From contig JBMNOI010000083.1 in assembly GCA_050942995.1 (NCBI GenBank), positions 1 through 16,221 on the forward strand: 16,221 bases of DNA, in the 5' to 3' direction. The position numbers and the translations under genes were made by a program. Of this stretch, positions 5,474 to 12,524 are shown piece after piece. The notes under the pieces were generated by a model, which was not told the DNA's origin, made no database searches, and saw only the letters and a program-made list of their open reading frames with translations. This DNA comes from JBMNOI01 sp050942995 (GTDB taxonomy: Bacteria; Chloroflexota; Anaerolineae; UBA1429). Position 1 is the stretch's first letter. The number at the start of each line of letters is the position of its first letter.

Positions 5474-6448
5474 ATGTTAAGAGCCAGACGAAATGATCCC
5501 TGCCCCTGTGGCAGCGGCAAAAAATACAAGAACTGTTGCATGCGCCAGGATCAGATGAGCGCCTCGCGCGAACTGGACATGACCCAGATAGAGGGCGCTC
5601 TGTTGAACGAGCTGTATCGTTACGCCCAGACCCCACGGTTCGGCCGGGATATGACGGAGGCGTTCAACTTTTATTGGGGCGGCCGGTACGAGCTGGAGGG
5701 CCTGTTCGAAGTCGATGTGGTCGATGCCCGTCGTACCGTCGAGTGGTTCATGCATGACTATCGAACCAGCACCGACCGCCGCACCGTCCTCGACCTCTTT
5801 ATCGAGCGTGAGACGGCCAACATGCCCGAAGAGGCGATGGCCGTGTTGCGCGCCTGGAACGCGTCGGTTATCGGCCTCTTCCGCGTAGCCGCCCGGCCCG
5901 TCGACGGCAGGACGACTCTGGTGGATCTGCTGCGCGAAGAGATGCACGAGGTATACGACGCCTCACTGGCGCGCAACGCCTGGGAGGGCGATCTGGTGGT
6001 CGGGCGATTGTTCGAAATGGCCCACGGCAAGCGCATGTCGCTCATGACGATGTTGCTCCCCGCCGAGATGGAAGAGGACCTGGTGGACTATGTCACCAAC
6101 GCCTATCACCTGTTCCGCGAAGAGCATCCTGGCGCCAATTGGGAGCGCTTCTTGCGCGAGAACGGTCACATTATGAATGCCTACCTGCTATCCAACCGGG
6201 CAGAGGCATTTCACCGGTTGATCGGCCCCGGTACGCGCTTCCATAACCCGGCCCTCACGCGCGACAAGCTGCGAGAGATGACGGCGGAACGCGTCCGAGA
6301 GCGCCAGCTCGAGGAGAGCGCCGGCGAGGTGCCGGCTGAACGTCGCTCCGCAGGGGGTATTATCCTGCCCGGCGTCGAATCCGGGGAATCCGAAGAAGGG
6401 CAAAGCCCGGCCTCTCCCGGCATCCTGGTTCCCGGTCGCGACTTTTAG
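5474..6448 (+). CDS. SEC-C zinc-motif protein of unknown function
   Basis: The 324-residue protein opens with a classical SEC-C motif at residues 9-22 (PCPCGSGKKYKNCC; ligands C10, C12, C21, C22), as found at the C-terminus of SecA and in many unlinked proteins, where it binds zinc and serves protein contacts. The rest, about 230 residues rich in acidic and aromatic positions, looks alpha-helical and matches no enzyme family I know. The C-terminal 50 residues are low-complexity and contain two related hydrophobic boxes, GGIILPG and GILVPGRDF, separated by an acidic linker. The start at ATG 5474 has GGAGG 10 nt upstream. It is flanked by its own promoter and a strong inverted repeat, so it is probably a single-gene transcript. 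Cytosolic, function unknown. Confidence 0.82.
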   Translation: MLRARRNDPCPCGSGKKYKNCCMRQDQMSASRELDMTQIEGALLNELYRYAQTPRFGRDMTEAFNFYWGGRYELEGLFEVDVVDARRTVEWFMHDYRTSTDRRTVLDLFIERETANMPEEAMAVLRAWNASVIGLFRVAARPVDGRTTLVDLLREEMHEVYDASLARNAWEGDLVVGRLFEMAHGKRMSLMTMLLPAEMEEDLVDYVTNAYHLFREEHPGANWERFLRENGHIMNAYLLSNRAEAFHRLIGPGTRFHNPALTRDKLREMTAERVRERQLEESAGEVPAERRSAGGIILPGVESGESEEGQSPASPGILVPGRDF

Positions 6449-6457
6449 AGATCATCG

Positions 6458-6497
6458 ATGACGTTCACCCTCGGAATCACCAGAGGGTGAACGTCAT
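6458..6497. terminator. 15-bp perfect inverted repeat, possible terminator of the SEC-C gene
   Basis: ATGACGTTCACCCTC (6458-6472) pairs perfectly with 6483-6497 across a 10-nt loop, 9 bp after the SEC-C stop. The stem is strong but no T-tract follows on either strand, so it may be a non-canonical terminator or a message-end stabiliser. Confidence 0.5.
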
Positions 6498-6609
6498 ACA
6501 CGACTCCCCCGCCCACCACCATAGCCGGGCGGACGAGCCCGTATATACACACATGGAATGAGCCGGGCGACCCTCATGCCCGCAGCCACGATGATGGTGG
6601 AGGTTCACG

Positions 6610-7341
6610 TTGCCGCCGGCCAAGATCAAAGCGTTGCTCCTGGACCTGGACGATACGCTCCTGATCAACGACATGAGGACATTCGAGCCGCTCTATTTTC
6701 ACGCCCTCATGGTCCATATCCGCAAGGCCTACGATCCCCGATCGTTTCTGGACGCTCTGGGCGAGGCAACCCGCGCCATGTTTCACAACGACGGCACACG
6801 GGGCACCAACGCCGAGGTCTTTCAGATCGTGTTCTTTTCGCGCATCAAGCACGAGCCGGCGGAGGTGATGCCGTTCCTCGAGCGGTTCTATACCGAGGGG
6901 TTCGAATCGCTGCGTCGATATACGGCAGTCGATCCCGATGCCCGCATCCTGGTAGAGCGGGCGCAGCAAGAAGGATATCAGATCGCCATCGCCACACAGC
7001 CGCTCTTTCCTCTGTCGGCCATCCTGGCGCGGCTGCGCTGGGCCGATGTGCCCGCTGATGAATTCGCCTACGACTTTATCTCCTCATACGAGGTGTTGGG
7101 CGCGTGCAAGCCCCACCCTTACTTTTTCGATACCGTCATATCCCATCTGGGACGCACCGCTCAGGAATGTCTCATGGTCGGCGATAGCCTGGAGGCAGAT
7201 ATGCCCGCACGGCAATATGGCCTCAAGACCTTCTGGGTCGATCGGGGGCGCGTCAAGGCGCCGCGCCGCGCGGCCCACGCTCGGGGTAGCCTGAGCGATC
7301 TGATCAAGATGATAGAGACAGGAGAGATCCATGACCTCTGA
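6610..7341 (+). CDS. HAD-superfamily hydrolase (phosphatase)
   Basis: The 243-residue protein starts at TTG 6610, supported by GGAGG 6 nt upstream. The HAD motifs are all present: motif I DLDDT (nucleophile D12, acid D14), motif II at the T of IATQP (T129), motif III K167 (CKPHP) and motif IV GDSLEAD (D192, D197). The helical cap between residues 20 and 100 makes it a subclass I member. These enzymes remove phosphate from sugar phosphates, nucleotides or similar small molecules. Its last 11 bases overlap the galactokinase start, so the two are translationally coupled, which suggests a sugar-phosphate substrate (inference). The true substrate cannot be read from the sequence. Confidence 0.9.
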   Translation: MPPAKIKALLLDLDDTLLINDMRTFEPLYFHALMVHIRKAYDPRSFLDALGEATRAMFHNDGTRGTNAEVFQIVFFSRIKHEPAEVMPFLERFYTEGFESLRRYTAVDPDARILVERAQQEGYQIAIATQPLFPLSAILARLRWADVPADEFAYDFISSYEVLGACKPHPYFFDTVISHLGRTAQECLMVGDSLEADMPARQYGLKTFWVDRGRVKAPRRAAHARGSLSDLIKMIETGEIHDL

Positions 7342-8503
7342 ATCCCCTACCACCGGCCTCGAACATCTGCGCAACCGGGCGCTGGACGCGTTCGTGAGTG
7401 TATACGGCACGCAACCGTCGTTCATGGTCGCCGCGCCCGGCCGCGTGAACCTCATCGGCGAGCACACCGATTACAATGAGGGCTTTGTGTTGCCGGCCGC
7501 CATCGACCGCCACGTCGTCATCGCGGCCGCGCCGCGCCACGATAACCAGGTGCGCCTGTTCGCCGCCGATTTCGGCGAGCACAGCTCCTTTGACCTGGAC
7601 AACGTGGTGTTCGACAACGATCGGCGCTGGAGCAACTATGAGCGAGGCGTGGTGTGGGCGCTACAGGAGGCGGGATTCACCCTCCCGGGCATGGACCTCG
7701 TGATAACCAGCGATGTACCCACCGCATCGGGGCTCAGCTCATCCGCCGCATTGGAGGTGGCCACCGCGTACGCCTTTCAGGTGGCCGGCGATCTGGAGCT
7801 GGACGGCGTACGTCGGGCGCTGCTGTGCCAGCGCGCCGAGAACGAGTTCGTCGGCATGCGCTGCGGCATTATGGATCAGTATATCATCTCTCTGGGGCGA
7901 CGAGACCATGCCCTGCTCATCGATTGCCGCAGTCTGGATTACCGCCTGGTGCCGGTGCCAGCAGGATGTAGCATTGTGGTGTGCGACACGAAAAAGCGTC
8001 GCGGCCTGGTGGATTCCGAGTACAATACCCGTCGGCAAGAGTGCGAGACGGGCGCGCGCTTGCTGGGCGTCAGCGCTCTGCGCGACGTGACCCCGGACGA
8101 ATTCAAAAGACGGCAGCACGAGTTGAGCGAGGTGGTGCGCAAACGGTGTCGGCATGTCGTCACCGAGAATCAACGGACGCTGGATGCGGTTCAGGCGCTG
8201 GAAGAGAACAATCTGGAGGTGCTGGGCGGCCTGATGAGCGATTCGCACATCAGCCTGAGCGATGATTACGAGGTTTCGTGCCGCGAGCTAGACGTCATGG
8301 TCGAAGCGGCCTGGCGTCAGCCGGGCGTCATCGGCGCGCGCATGACCGGCGCGGGCTTTGGCGGCTGCACGGTCAACCTGGTCACCCAGGACGCCGCCGA
8401 GGCGTTTCGCCTGCAGGTGGCAAAAGAATACACCGACGCCACAGGGCTCACGCCCGAGATCTATATCTGCCGCGCCGAGGACGGCGTGCGCACCCTGGAA
8501 TGA
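7331..8503 (+). CDS. galK: galactokinase
   Basis: The 390-residue GHMP kinase carries the galactokinase signature GRVNLIGEHTDYNEG (37-51; R38 is the catalytic arginine), the ATP loop PTASGLSSSAALE (130-142), the catalytic aspartate in IMDQY (D182) and the third GHMP motif MTGAGFGGC (338-346). Length and motif spacing are those of ordinary bacterial GalK. It phosphorylates alpha-D-galactose at C1 in the Leloir pathway, in the cytosol. The start ATG 7331 lies inside the end of the HAD gene, and its TGA overlaps the ATG of the glycosyltransferase gene, so it is the middle gene of a coupled operon. No galT or galE is in the window. Another GHMP sugar kinase is possible but the signature favours galactose. 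Confidence 0.95.
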   Translation: MTSESPTTGLEHLRNRALDAFVSVYGTQPSFMVAAPGRVNLIGEHTDYNEGFVLPAAIDRHVVIAAAPRHDNQVRLFAADFGEHSSFDLDNVVFDNDRRWSNYERGVVWALQEAGFTLPGMDLVITSDVPTASGLSSSAALEVATAYAFQVAGDLELDGVRRALLCQRAENEFVGMRCGIMDQYIISLGRRDHALLIDCRSLDYRLVPVPAGCSIVVCDTKKRRGLVDSEYNTRRQECETGARLLGVSALRDVTPDEFKRRQHELSEVVRKRCRHVVTENQRTLDAVQALEENNLEVLGGLMSDSHISLSDDYEVSCRELDVMVEAAWRQPGVIGARMTGAGFGGCTVNLVTQDAAEAFRLQVAKEYTDATGLTPEIYICRAEDGVRTLE

Positions 8504-9666
8504 GCGACGCAGGACCGATATCCGGCGGTCTGCAGGCAGCGTTCTGGCTGGCGCTGGCCGTCATCGCCTGCACCTATGCCGGATACCCGGCGTTCATCGG
8601 CCTGCTGGCCCGGCTACGTCCCCGTCCGGTGCGACGGGGCGACATCACCCCCTCGGTCACGGTGCTCGTCCCGGCGTGTAACGAGGCCGAGGGCATCGCC
8701 GCCAGGCTGGAGAACATCCTGTCGCTGGACTATGACGGACGCTGCGACATCCTCATGATCGCCGACGGCTCCACCGACCGCACCGTCGAGATCGCCTCGG
8801 CCTATGCCGGCTATAGCCCCGAGCGACCGGTGCACATCCTCAGCCGCCCCGGTCGCCGGAGCAAAGTCGATGCCATCGCCCGCGCGCTGCCCGACGTCGA
8901 GGGCGACATTATCCTCCTGACCAATGCTTGTCATACACTGGCCCCCGACCTGTTGCGCCGCATGATCCCCTATTTTGCCGATGATGAGGTGGGCGCGGTG
9001 AGCGGCGAAACCCGGACGCCCCGGCCATTGTCGCCGCCCCGGCGCTATGCGTCCCTCCTCAAAACGTGGGATGCGGCGGTCAGTTCGGTCATGGGGGTGT
9101 CCGACGAGGTATGGGCGGTGCGCCGCTCGGTTTATGTGCCCCCTGAATCCGACGTCCTGCCGGGCGATCTCGTGGCTTCGCTGCGTCTGGTGGAGCGGGG
9201 CTGGCGCGTGGCCTATGAGCCCAAAGCCGTTGCGATAGAGGCGACCCCGCCGAAAAGTCTCAAGGATGAGTGGGAGCGTCGGGTGTGGAACGCCACCGGA
9301 AGGTGGCAGGCGATCGGCCGCCTGTCCGGCATGTTGCGCCATCCGCAGCTCATCATCACCCTGCAATATCTGGGCCGGCATCTGCTGCCGCTGATCTCTC
9401 CGGCGCTGTTTGGGTTGCTGCTGCTGGCCAATGTGGGGCTGGTGCTCCATCCGGCCACCGCCGGCCACCTGACCTACCGGGTGGCGCTGGTGATACAGGG
9501 AATCGGCTACGCGCTGGCCGGCCTGGGCTGGGCTCTGGCGGCGGGCGGTTACGATCGCGTCCCCGGCGCGCTGCGGGTCCCGTTCGACCTGGCCCTATCC
9601 GGCGTCGCAACCGTGGCCGGGGGATGGCGCCACGTTCGACGCCGCCGGATCAACAAGAAAGCGTGA
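8500..9666 (+). CDS. membrane family-2 glycosyltransferase with altered metal motif
   Basis: I start this 388-residue protein at ATG 8500, whose ATGA overlaps the galK stop; the frame stays open far upstream inside galK but that part is a shadow. Layout: one N-terminal membrane helix (about 12-36), a GT-A catalytic domain (52-275) and two or three C-terminal membrane helices (294-317, 327-350, perhaps 358-375), then a basic tail. Motifs: VPACNEAEGI (58-66), ADGSTDRT (88-95), PGDLVASLRLVERGWRVAYEP (221-241), and RVWNATGRWQAI (261-272) in the place of the QxxRW region. The usual DXD-type motif is replaced by TNACHT (141-146). Relatives make polysaccharides such as poly-N-acetylglucosamine or hyaluronan, or transfer sugars to lipids. 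The HAD-GalK context suggests galactose-derived glycans (inference). Confidence 0.85.
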   Translation: MSDAGPISGGLQAAFWLALAVIACTYAGYPAFIGLLARLRPRPVRRGDITPSVTVLVPACNEAEGIAARLENILSLDYDGRCDILMIADGSTDRTVEIASAYAGYSPERPVHILSRPGRRSKVDAIARALPDVEGDIILLTNACHTLAPDLLRRMIPYFADDEVGAVSGETRTPRPLSPPRRYASLLKTWDAAVSSVMGVSDEVWAVRRSVYVPPESDVLPGDLVASLRLVERGWRVAYEPKAVAIEATPPKSLKDEWERRVWNATGRWQAIGRLSGMLRHPQLIITLQYLGRHLLPLISPALFGLLLLANVGLVLHPATAGHLTYRVALVIQGIGYALAGLGWALAAGGYDRVPGALRVPFDLALSGVATVAGGWRHVRRRRINKKA

Positions 9667-9693
9667 GGGGTATTCCCCCCCACGCTTTTCTTT
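9659..9693 (+). terminator. rho-independent terminator of the HAD-galK-glycosyltransferase operon
   Basis: A GC-rich stem GCGTG(A)GGGG against CCCC(CC)CACGC with loop TATT (9661-9685) is followed by TTTTCTTT. The 5' half overlaps the stop codon of the glycosyltransferase. Read on the minus strand the stem is followed by CTTTCTTGTT, so it may also end the convergent rfbB transcript. Confidence 0.88.
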
Positions 9694-9739
9694 AAAGGAT
9701 GGTCGTCAGACCACAAGCGCCGGGATACGGGGCGATCCG

Positions 9740-10768
9740 CTATTTATCTCCCTTGAGCACCTGACGGTTGCCATAGTGCGACTGGTAATAGGCGTGATAG
9801 TGCTCGCCCGATTTGATCTTGCGCCACCACCATTCGTTCTCCACATACCAGCGCACCGTTTTCTCCATGGCCGCGGCAAAATCGTGGCGCGGCGTCCAGC
9901 CCAGGCCGCGAATCTTGTCGATGCATAGGGCATAGCGACGATCGTGGCCGGGGCGGTCGGTCACATGCTGGATCAGACTGCGTGGCTTGCCCAGCAAGTC
10001 CAGGATCATGTGCGCCATGTCGATGTTGCGCGTCTCGACGCCGGTGCCCAGGTTGTACACCTCGCCGGGCACGCCGTGGTGCAATACGGCGTCGATCCCC
10101 TCGCAATGATCGACCACATACTGATAATCGCGCATCTGCAATCCATCGCCATAGATCGGCAGGGGCAGATCGTCCATGGCATTGGTGATGAATACCGGAA
10201 CCACCTTTTCTGGATATTGATAGGGGCCGATGCTGTTCGAGCCTCGGGTGATGGTGACGGGCAGGTCAAAGCTGGTGTAATAGGCCAGCACCATCAGATC
10301 GCCCCCCGCTTTGCTGGCCGAATAGGGGCTGCGCGTGTGGATGGGGTCCGTCTCGACCGACGAGCCATCCAGCACCTGACCGTACACCTCGTCGGTGCTC
10401 ACCTGATGATAGCGCTCCAGCCCCAGGTCCCTGGCCGCCTCCAGCAGCACGTAGGTGCCGTATACATCGGTCATGATAAAGCTGCCCGGATCGGTCAGTG
10501 AGCGATCGACATGTGTCTCGGCGGCAAAATTGATCAGGGTATCAATCTTGTGGGTACGGATCGTCTCGCGCACCCGCTCATCATCGCAGATATCGCCTTC
10601 GACAAAGCAGTAACGGGGATCCTGACACACATCCAGCAGGTTATCCAGATTGCCCGCATAGGTCAGCTTGTCATACACTACGATCTCGTAATCGTAATGC
10701 TGCAACATGTACCGAACGAAATTAGAGCCGATGAACCCGGCGCCTCCGGCTACCATCAAGCGCTTCAT
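9740..10768 (-). CDS. rfbB: dTDP-glucose 4,6-dehydratase
   Basis: The 342-residue extended short-chain dehydrogenase shows the NAD+ fold GGAGFIGSN (8-16), FAAETHVDRS (81-90), the catalytic TDE triad (T125, D126, E127 in STDEVYG) and YSASK (Y149, K153). NSIGPYQYPEKVVP and DRPGHDRRYA are typical of RmlB/RfbB. It converts dTDP-glucose to dTDP-4-keto-6-deoxyglucose, the entry to rhamnose and other deoxysugars. AGGAGG sits 4 nt before ATG 10768. The start lies inside the 3' end of the radical SAM gene. No rfbA, rfbC or rfbD is in the window, so the sugar end product is open. A UDP- or CDP-sugar dehydratase is a weaker alternative. Confidence 0.92.
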   Translation of the reverse strand: MKRLMVAGGAGFIGSNFVRYMLQHYDYEIVVYDKLTYAGNLDNLLDVCQDPRYCFVEGDICDDERVRETIRTHKIDTLINFAAETHVDRSLTDPGSFIMTDVYGTYVLLEAARDLGLERYHQVSTDEVYGQVLDGSSVETDPIHTRSPYSASKAGGDLMVLAYYTSFDLPVTITRGSNSIGPYQYPEKVVPVFITNAMDDLPLPIYGDGLQMRDYQYVVDHCEGIDAVLHHGVPGEVYNLGTGVETRNIDMAHMILDLLGKPRSLIQHVTDRPGHDRRYALCIDKIRGLGWTPRHDFAAAMEKTVRWYVENEWWWRKIKSGEHYHAYYQSHYGNRQVLKGDK

Positions 10769-12182
10769 ATGCCCTCCTGCCCATCCATGGGGAGATGGAC
10801 CGCGTCATAAAGTTCCATAGCTTGCGGGCGACCTTTCCGGGGCGCAGATACCGCTTCTGTAACTCGAGCAATCTGCGGCGCAGTTGATTATGCCACAACC
10901 GTCGCTGTGATTGCTTCAGCGCCCAGGTAAGCCACTCGTAATCTACCCCTTTGATTTTGGCCTCATCCGGATTGCGGCGATAGCTGTCATGATCGACGAT
11001 CAGCGAGAGGTCATTCGCTATGCAATAATCGTACAGATCGCTCCCCGGGTGAGGTGTATAGAACGCCGGGCTGTAATAGTCCGGATCGATCTCCCGAAGC
11101 ATGCTGATGGTCTCCATGACCTCTTCTTTGGTCTCAGTAGGGATCCCCAGCATGTAATTGGCCCAGATGGTGATGTCATATTCCCGGCAGATGCGCGCCG
11201 CGGCAATGTTCTGCCGGCGTTTGGTGCCCTTGCGAATAAAGCGCAGCACCCGGTCACTGCCGCTCTCAAAGCCGATAAAAAAGCCTTTGAGGCCGACACG
11301 GGCCATTTCGGCCACCATGTCTTTGTTCTTGACGATGATATCCGCCCGGCTCTGGCAGAAAAAGGGTTGTGTAAAGCCCTCCTCCGCATAAGCACGACAA
11401 AACTCGAGCACCCAGTCGCGATCCTCGGTGAGGCAGTCGTCGTGAAACATGAAACTATTAAACTGGTACTTGTCGCGCAGATAGCGCAACTCGGTCATCA
11501 CATTCTGGACGCTGCGTCGCCGCACCTCGCGTCCGAATATGTTGCGTTCGGCCGGCTGGCAATAGCTACAGTTATAACGACATCCCCGCCCGGCGATAAT
11601 GGTCACGAAGGGTGAGGGAAGCTCCGGCACAAACGCCACCTCGGGCGAGGTGATGTCATACCCCTGCCGACGCCATTCGTTCAAGAACAGATCGTGGTCG
11701 GCATAGGGGACACGGTTCAGGTCCGGGTGGGTTCCCGGAACCAGACGGGGCACGGTGTCGCCGCGCTGCAGCGCGTCCAGCGCCGCCACAAAGGTCTCTT
11801 CACCCTCTCCCAAAAAGATGTGGTCTACATCCGGGTTATCCATCAACTCTTGAGGCATGATGGTCGGATGTGGCCCGCCCACCATGGTGACGATATCGGG
11901 ATTCACCTCGCGCACGATGCGCAGGCACTGCACGCCCGGGTTATAGTCCACGCTCATCATGGTGATGGCCACCACATCCGGATCGCGCGTGACGACTTCT
12001 CGACGAAAATGCTCCCACCCTTTGAGAGCGCGCAAGTCGATCAGACTGACCTCGTGGCCGGCCGCCTGGGCGCAGGCGCTCAGAATCGCCAGCCCGTGGC
12101 TGATCCATCCGGAATCCATGCCCTGGCCGATGCTATCGAACCCCTTGCCCACGATGCCCGGGTAGATCAGGCATATGCGCAT
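10722..12182 (-). CDS. B12-binding-domain radical SAM protein
   Basis: The 486-residue protein has an N-terminal cobalamin-binding-like Rossmann domain (residues 1-145, with GGPHPTIMP at 102-110 and GEGEETF at 125-131), then the radical SAM barrel with C201-x3-C205-x2-C208 (CRYNCSYC) for the 4Fe-4S cluster, and a basic C-terminal tail. This is the COG1032 arrangement, as in BchE, HpnJ/P and various C-methyltransferases. The family performs methylations or rearrangements on unactivated carbons; the substrate cannot be read from the sequence. The start ATG 12182 has an AGGGGGG site 7 nt upstream. It is followed by a 47-bp overlap with rfbB, so a sugar or sugar-lipid substrate is a reasonable guess. 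A strong promoter lies about 266 bp upstream of the start codon. Confidence 0.9.
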   Translation of the reverse strand: MRICLIYPGIVGKGFDSIGQGMDSGWISHGLAILSACAQAAGHEVSLIDLRALKGWEHFRREVVTRDPDVVAITMMSVDYNPGVQCLRIVREVNPDIVTMVGGPHPTIMPQELMDNPDVDHIFLGEGEETFVAALDALQRGDTVPRLVPGTHPDLNRVPYADHDLFLNEWRRQGYDITSPEVAFVPELPSPFVTIIAGRGCRYNCSYCQPAERNIFGREVRRRSVQNVMTELRYLRDKYQFNSFMFHDDCLTEDRDWVLEFCRAYAEEGFTQPFFCQSRADIIVKNKDMVAEMARVGLKGFFIGFESGSDRVLRFIRKGTKRRQNIAAARICREYDITIWANYMLGIPTETKEEVMETISMLREIDPDYYSPAFYTPHPGSDLYDYCIANDLSLIVDHDSYRRNPDEAKIKGVDYEWLTWALKQSQRRLWHNQLRRRLLELQKRYLRPGKVARKLWNFMTRSISPWMGRRAYEALDGSRRRRVHRL

Positions 12183-12447
12183 AGTGGCCCCCCTGTGATG
12201 CTTGATAATCGAGAGGATGATGATCTAGCAGAGAATCTGACGCCGAGTATCGACGTCGGGTTCCATAGCCCGTCATATTACGGGCCGTATCCGAATGTCC
12301 CGAACTCGTCGATGGCCGTCGTCAGGCCAGATACCTGCTCATTACGCTCGATGCAACAACAAACGGGGGTCCACACGGGGCTCTACCCCGGCGCGATCCC
12401 CATCGGCCTGCCTTTGCGCCATCGTGACGCGGCATCTACCGCGGGGC
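12183..12447 (-). other. long untranslated leader of the radical SAM gene
   Basis: From the strong minus-strand promoter (-10 at 12448-12453) to ATG 12182 is about 260 nt with no credible open frame. On the minus strand it holds several hairpins: CGGGG/CCCCG with a 5-nt loop (12376-12390), GCCCGT/ACGGGC with a 6-nt loop (12268-12285), and an 8-bp stem with one G-U pair and a 3-nt loop (12239-12257). I looked for cobalamin, SAM and cyclic-di-GMP riboswitch cores and did not see them. The structured leader could be regulatory, but that is unproven. Confidence 0.5.
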
Positions 12448-12476
12448 ATTATACGCGCCCTCCTTTCTTTTGCCAA
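12448..12476 (-). promoter_or_regulatory. strong sigma-70 promoter of the radical SAM-rfbB operon
   Basis: On the minus strand TTGGCA (12471-12476, 5 of 6) and a perfect TATAAT (12448-12453) are exactly 17 bp apart. Its -35 box is the same DNA as the -35 of the divergent helicase promoter. Confidence 0.8.
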
Positions 12477-12498
12477 CTGCCCGACCGCCCGCTAGAAT
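12470..12498 (+). promoter_or_regulatory. sigma-70 promoter of the helicase gene
   Basis: TTGCCA (12470-12475, 5 of 6), a 17-bp spacer and TAGAAT (12493-12498, 5 of 6) lie 26 bp upstream of the helicase start codon, giving a leader of about 20 nt. Confidence 0.8.
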
Positions 12499-12524
12499 AA
12501 CCGTACAGGGTATGGTGAGCGGGG

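Noticed and set aside
6513..6600. Possible long-range pairing of CCACCAT with the ATGGTGG next to the HAD ribosome site
   Set aside because: Only 7 bp pair across about 75 nt in a repetitive CCA/TGG context; too weak to claim regulation.
8278..8499. N-terminal extension of the glycosyltransferase frame into galK
   Set aside because: The extension is Arg/Gly-rich, out of frame inside the conserved galK 3' end; the ATGA overlap start at 8500 fits the family and the operon style.
8614..9468. 284-codon minus-strand open frame opposite the glycosyltransferase
   Set aside because: Antisense shadow of a real gene; Gln/Arg/Gly/His-rich composition and no motif.
12183..12447. Cobalamin, SAM or cyclic-di-GMP riboswitch
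   Set aside because: The conserved cores of these classes are not visible; only generic hairpins remain, so it is listed as an unassigned leader.
11694..12500. 268-codon plus-strand open frame running through the radical SAM start and intergenic region
   Set aside because: Antisense to the conserved B12-binding domain and crosses two promoters; no motif and no ribosome site.
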